Shown here piece after piece: positions 21,171 to 24,414 of a DNA stretch of 24,414 nt (position 1 is its first letter; the number at the start of each line of letters is the position of its first letter). Where the stretch lies: the NCBI GenBank assembly GCA_902572155.1, contig CACGET010000013.1:1-24414 (forward strand), read 5' to 3'. The DNA is from an uncultured Pelagibacteraceae bacterium. Its GTDB lineage: Bacteria; Pseudomonadota; Alphaproteobacteria; Pelagibacterales; Pelagibacteraceae. The notes below the pieces were generated by a model, which was not told the origin of the DNA, made no database searches, and saw only the letters and a list, made by a program, of their open reading frames with translations. The position numbers were made by a program, and so were the translations under genes.

Positions 21171-23881
21171 GTTGATCGTTCACAAGACTCAAGTCTAACT
21201 TTCCAGCATATCGGACATTTGCTTCCATTAGCCTTTTTAGTAGTAACAATTATTTCATCTTTATTAATTTGAACAACTGAAGCTTTTGAAATAATGCACA
21301 GCTCTGCAAAATCAGAGTCTTTTGTAAGTTTATAAAGTTTTTTATTTAATTTAATTTCTAGATCAGCTTCAAGACTCGAACCAATTTCTTTGCTAGTTCT
21401 TTTTTCTTCAATACTTATGTTGCAAATATCTCTTATTTTCATTATTTCATTCATTTTATTACTTAATTCAAAGTTTTCAAATTGCTTTGGAAAATTAATA
21501 AATTTTTCTAGATGTATGCTTATATTTTTTTTACCAATTAATTGATAGATCTCTTCTGTTGTAAAGGATAGTATTGGAGCAAACCATTTTAATAATGAGT
21601 CTAAAATTATTTTTAGAAGAATTATTGTGGAGTCTCTTTTTTTTGACCCTATTGGATCACAATATAAAACATCTTTTCTAATATCGAAATAAAAAGAAGA
21701 TAGATCAACTGTACAAAAGTTTAACAATTCTTTATATAAGTTATGAAAATCGTAGTTACTAAAGTAATTTTTAAAATTTTTGTTAAGTATATAAATTTTA
21801 TGTAACATGAACTGTTCTAGCTCAGGTAATTCTTGGGAATTTATTTTTTCCAAATCTAATTCTTCAAAATTATCATTTAAATTTCCAAGAAGGTATCTAA
21901 AGGTATTTCTTATTTTTCGATAAGATTCTGCATGTTGATCTAAAATAGAGTAATCTATTCTCAAATCCTCAGCATAATTAGATGAAGCTACCCAAATCCT
22001 TAAAATATCTGCACCATATTTTTTTAAAATGTCTTCAGGTGCAATCACGTTGCCTAAAGATTTTGACATTTTTAATCCTTTACCGTCTACTACGAATCCA
22101 TGGGATAGTATATTTTCAAACGGTGCTTTTCCTCTAGTCCCACAAGATTCTAATAAAGATGAATGAAACCAACCTCTGTGCTGATCTGATCCTTCTAAAT
22201 ACATTGATGCTGGCCACTTTAAATCATCTCTTTTTTCCAAAACAAAGGAATGAGTTGAACCACTATCAAACCAAACTTCTACGATGTCACTTAATTTTTC
22301 AAAATCTTCTGCTTTATATTTTGGTCCTAAAAATCTCTGCGGATCGTCTGAAAACCAACAATCAGAACCCTCTTTTTCATAAATATTTGCGATATTTTCT
22401 ATAACTTCTTCATCAATCAGAATTTCATTAGATTGTTTATTTATAAAAATAGGCAAAGGAACACCCCAAACTCTTTGTCTAGAAACACACCAATCAGGTC
22501 TTGTTTCAATCATTGATTTTAACCTTTCTTTACCTTTATTGGGATAAAAATTAGTTTCATCAATTGCTTTTAAAGCTTTATTTCTCAATCCATGACTTTC
22601 CATTGAGATAAACCACTGCGGTGTTGCTCTATGAACCAGCGGTGCTTTAGATCTCCAGGAGTGTGGATAGGAATGAATTAATTCACCATTCGATAAAAGT
22701 TTTTTCTGTTCTTTTAATTTTTCAATAACGATTGGATTGGCTTTAAAAATATGAATACCTTCAAACAATTGAACATTTTTTGTATATTTACCATCTCCAT
22801 CCACAGTTTCAATAGCTTTAATTCCATTATTAATACATAAATTAAAATCATCTGGACCATGGCTTGGTGCACAATGTACAATTCCTGTTCCTTGCTCAGT
22901 TGTGACAAATCTAGCTTGCAACATTGGAATATCGTAATTAAATCCCAAATCAAAGAATGGATGATTACAGATAGTATCTTTAAATTCTTTGCCTTTAAAT
23001 TTTTTAATTTCTTTAAAGTCACTGATATTACATTCTTTAATAACTGACTCTAATAAATCTTGGACGATAACTATTCTTTTATCTTTAAAATCTCCATCGT
23101 CATTTATTTGAATAATTATATAATTAAGAGCTTCATTGTAAGCTAAGGCTTTATTAGCTGGAATTGTCCAAGGAGTTGTAGTCCATATAATTATCTCACA
23201 TCCTTCAAGTTCTTTAACACTAGAAGACTTAACTGGAAAAGAAGTATAAATAGTATCTGATTTATGATCTTGATACTCAACTTCAGCATCAGCTAAAGCT
23301 GTTTTTTCAACGGTTGACCATAATACTGGCTTAAATCCTTTATAAAGACTTCCTTCTTTTAAAAATTTACCAAGTTCTCTTACTATTTGAGCCTCAGCAT
23401 CAAAACTCATTGTAGAATAATAATTTTCCCAGTCTCCTACTACTCCCAGTCTTTTAAACTGAGTCTTATGAACATCTATCCATTTTTCAGCAAATGATCT
23501 ACATTCCTTTCTGAATTCAACTATGGGAACTTCATTTTTATTTTTTTTATTCTTTTTATATTGTTCTTCTATTTTCCACTCAATTGGTAATCCGTGGCAA
23601 TCCCATCCAGGAACATAAATTGAGTCTTTGCCGTCCATTTGGTGAAATTTTACAATTATATCTTTTAGGATTTTATTTAATGCAGTACCCATATGGATAT
23701 TTCCGTTTGCATAAGGTGGTCCATCATGAAGAACAAATTTTTCCTTACCTTTTCCTGAATTTCTTAATTCTTCGTAAAGATTAATGTTTTTCCAATATTC
23801 TAAAATTTTAGGTTCTCTTACTGGTAAATTAGCCTTCATAGAAAATGCTGTTTTTGGAAGATTTATTTTTGAATTACTCAT
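21158..23881 (-). CDS. ileS: Isoleucyl-tRNA synthetase
   Basis: This 907-residue class I synthetase charges tRNA-Ile. The HIGH-type motif is HMGT (63-66) in PPYANGNIHMGTALNKILKD, and the second signature is KMSKSLGN starting at K604. GWDCHGLPIEWKIE follows the first signature, and the CP1 editing domain is present (TTTPWTIPANKALAYN). The tRNA-binding C-terminal region (DPQRFLGPKY, SDQHRGWF, then the anticodon-binding domain) is complete. The C-terminus ends in a compact cysteine cluster, CPIC then two Cys spaced x7 and x4, finishing CPI. This is shorter than the usual zinc ribbon. It overlaps the ribF stop (ATGA) and the lspA start. Confidence 0.98.
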   Translation of the reverse strand: MSNSKINLPKTAFSMKANLPVREPKILEYWKNINLYEELRNSGKGKEKFVLHDGPPYANGNIHMGTALNKILKDIIVKFHQMDGKDSIYVPGWDCHGLPIEWKIEEQYKKNKKNKNEVPIVEFRKECRSFAEKWIDVHKTQFKRLGVVGDWENYYSTMSFDAEAQIVRELGKFLKEGSLYKGFKPVLWSTVEKTALADAEVEYQDHKSDTIYTSFPVKSSSVKELEGCEIIIWTTTPWTIPANKALAYNEALNYIIIQINDDGDFKDKRIVIVQDLLESVIKECNISDFKEIKKFKGKEFKDTICNHPFFDLGFNYDIPMLQARFVTTEQGTGIVHCAPSHGPDDFNLCINNGIKAIETVDGDGKYTKNVQLFEGIHIFKANPIVIEKLKEQKKLLSNGELIHSYPHSWRSKAPLVHRATPQWFISMESHGLRNKALKAIDETNFYPNKGKERLKSMIETRPDWCVSRQRVWGVPLPIFINKQSNEILIDEEVIENIANIYEKEGSDCWFSDDPQRFLGPKYKAEDFEKLSDIVEVWFDSGSTHSFVLEKRDDLKWPASMYLEGSDQHRGWFHSSLLESCGTRGKAPFENILSHGFVVDGKGLKMSKSLGNVIAPEDILKKYGADILRIWVASSNYAEDLRIDYSILDQHAESYRKIRNTFRYLLGNLNDNFEELDLEKINSQELPELEQFMLHKIYILNKNFKNYFSNYDFHNLYKELLNFCTVDLSSFYFDIRKDVLYCDPIGSKKRDSTIILLKIILDSLLKWFAPILSFTTEEIYQLIGKKNISIHLEKFINFPKQFENFELSNKMNEIMKIRDICNISIEEKRTSKEIGSSLEADLEIKLNKKLYKLTKDSDFAELCIISKASVVQINKDEIIVTTKKANGSKCPICWKVRLESCERSTCPI

Positions 23882-24414
23882 TTTGTTTTTTTTGCAATGT
23901 TTAGGTCTTTTTTAATTTGATTTCTTAATTGATCTATATTTCTAAATTTTTTTTCTTTTCTAATAAATTTTAAAAAATCAACTGATAAATACTTATCATA
24001 AAGATTGCCAGAAAAATTAAAGAGATGGACCTCTAATAAGATTTTTCTTTGGTTAAATGTTGGCCTATAACCAAGATTTGCTATTCCCTTAAGATATTTT
24101 GAATTTTTATTTCTTAGAACCTTTACTGCATAAACACCTGGTTTTGCTAAAACATAATCTTTTATATCTATATTGCATGTTGGAAATCCAACTTTCTTTC
24201 CAACCTGTCGTCCTTTTTGCACAACTCCTTCGATAGACCATTTTCTATTTAAAAGTTTATTCGCTTTTGATAAATAGCCATTTTGTAATAAATTTCTTAT
24301 TAAAGATGATGATACAATTTTTTTATCAATAAAAAGAGGTTTTGGTTTAACTACTTTATAATTATATTTCTGTTCATATTTAATTAGTAAATTTACATTT
24401 CCTTCTCTTTTATT
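23878..24414 (-). CDS. ribF: Bifunctional riboflavin kinase/FAD synthetase, C-terminal part (5' cut by window edge)
   Basis: The frame is open from the window edge (24414) to the TGA at 23878-23880, giving 178 residues without the true start. The first part (NKREGNVNLLIKYE, then SSSLIRNLLQNGYL) is the end of the FMN adenylyltransferase domain. The rest is the riboflavin kinase domain, with GRQVGKKVGFPTCNI (PTxN active-site motif) and EVHLFNFSGNLYDKYLSV, whose Glu is the expected catalytic residue. RibF converts riboflavin to FMN and FAD. A GTG at 24220-24222 could look like a start but lies inside the kinase domain. The stop overlaps the ileS start (ATGA), giving ribF-ileS-lspA. Confidence 0.95.
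   Translation of the reverse strand, partial: NKREGNVNLLIKYEQKYNYKVVKPKPLFIDKKIVSSSLIRNLLQNGYLSKANKLLNRKWSIEGVVQKGRQVGKKVGFPTCNIDIKDYVLAKPGVYAVKVLRNKNSKYLKGIANLGYRPTFNQRKILLEVHLFNFSGNLYDKYLSVDFLKFIRKEKKFRNIDQLRNQIKKDLNIAKKTK

Noticed and set aside
22714..23022. 102-aa minus-strand frame inside ileS
   Set aside because: It is an alternate frame of ileS, and the ileS frame is complete across it.
24220..24222. GTG as the start of a separate 114-aa protein
   Set aside because: The same frame continues upstream to the window edge and encodes the FAD synthetase end of RibF, so it is one partial gene.
1..24414. CRISPR array, prophage, transposon, tRNA/rRNA or defence island
   Set aside because: I saw no regularly spaced repeats, integrase/transposase motifs, cloverleaf sequences or known defence genes; nearly all bases belong to core genes.

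Overview
The window looks like a piece of a streamlined alphaproteobacterial chromosome, most likely SAR11 (Pelagibacterales). By eye the DNA is very A+T-rich, with many A and T runs. Genes are packed head to tail with TAATG or ATGA overlaps, spacers are mostly under 45 bp, and there are no insertion sequences, tRNAs, rRNAs or CRISPR arrays. The proteins are Lys/Asn/Ile-rich versions of standard alphaproteobacterial families. No gene-free stretch exceeds 300 bp; the longest is about 60 bp. I cannot name a species from this sequence.

Layout. (1) 1-626, plus: the end of thrB (homoserine kinase) and rnhA. (2) 645-7530, minus: an aa3-type cytochrome c oxidase operon, ctaC-ctaD-ctaB-(41-aa membrane ORF)-ctaG-ctaE-surf1, with thrC as the last gene. 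It carries subunits II, I and III plus factors for heme O synthesis, CuB insertion and assembly. (3) 7591-8292, minus: rsmE, upstream of and co-directional with the oxidase genes. (4) 8309-11076, plus: a haloacid dehalogenase-like hydrolase, a tandem CDGSH iron-sulfur protein, a pirin and a quinone oxidoreductase. This is the least standard block. (5) 11077-11487, minus: a DUF2721 membrane protein. (6) 11540-17170, plus: ubiA followed by a late lipid A cluster, msbA-waaA-lpxK-lpxL. (7) 17171-17371, minus: a small DUF2093 protein. (8) 17393-19215, plus: purD-rsmD. (9) 19212-24414, minus: ribF (cut by the window edge)-ileS-lspA-small lipoprotein-pgi, each overlapping the next.

How the genes fit together. 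The oxidase operon builds the terminal complex of aerobic respiration. CtaB starts heme A synthesis; CtaA, the next enzyme, is not in the window. CtaG and SURF1 assemble the metal centres. UbiA makes the quinone precursor of the respiratory chain. LpxK, WaaA and LpxL carry out the last steps of Kdo2-lipid A synthesis and MsbA flips the product, so the outer membrane contains lipid A-type LPS. LspA processes lipoproteins such as the one encoded immediately downstream of it. ThrB and ThrC are the last two enzymes of threonine synthesis and lie on convergent transcripts with rnhA between them.

I found no clear new defence system, biosynthetic island or mobile element. The points most worth checking are the 41-aa ORF in the oxidase operon, the dehalogenase/CDGSH/pirin/Qor block, the altered LpxK motif, the shortened Pgi and the compressed IleS zinc tail. 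All coordinates and motifs were read by hand; no alignment or database search was run.
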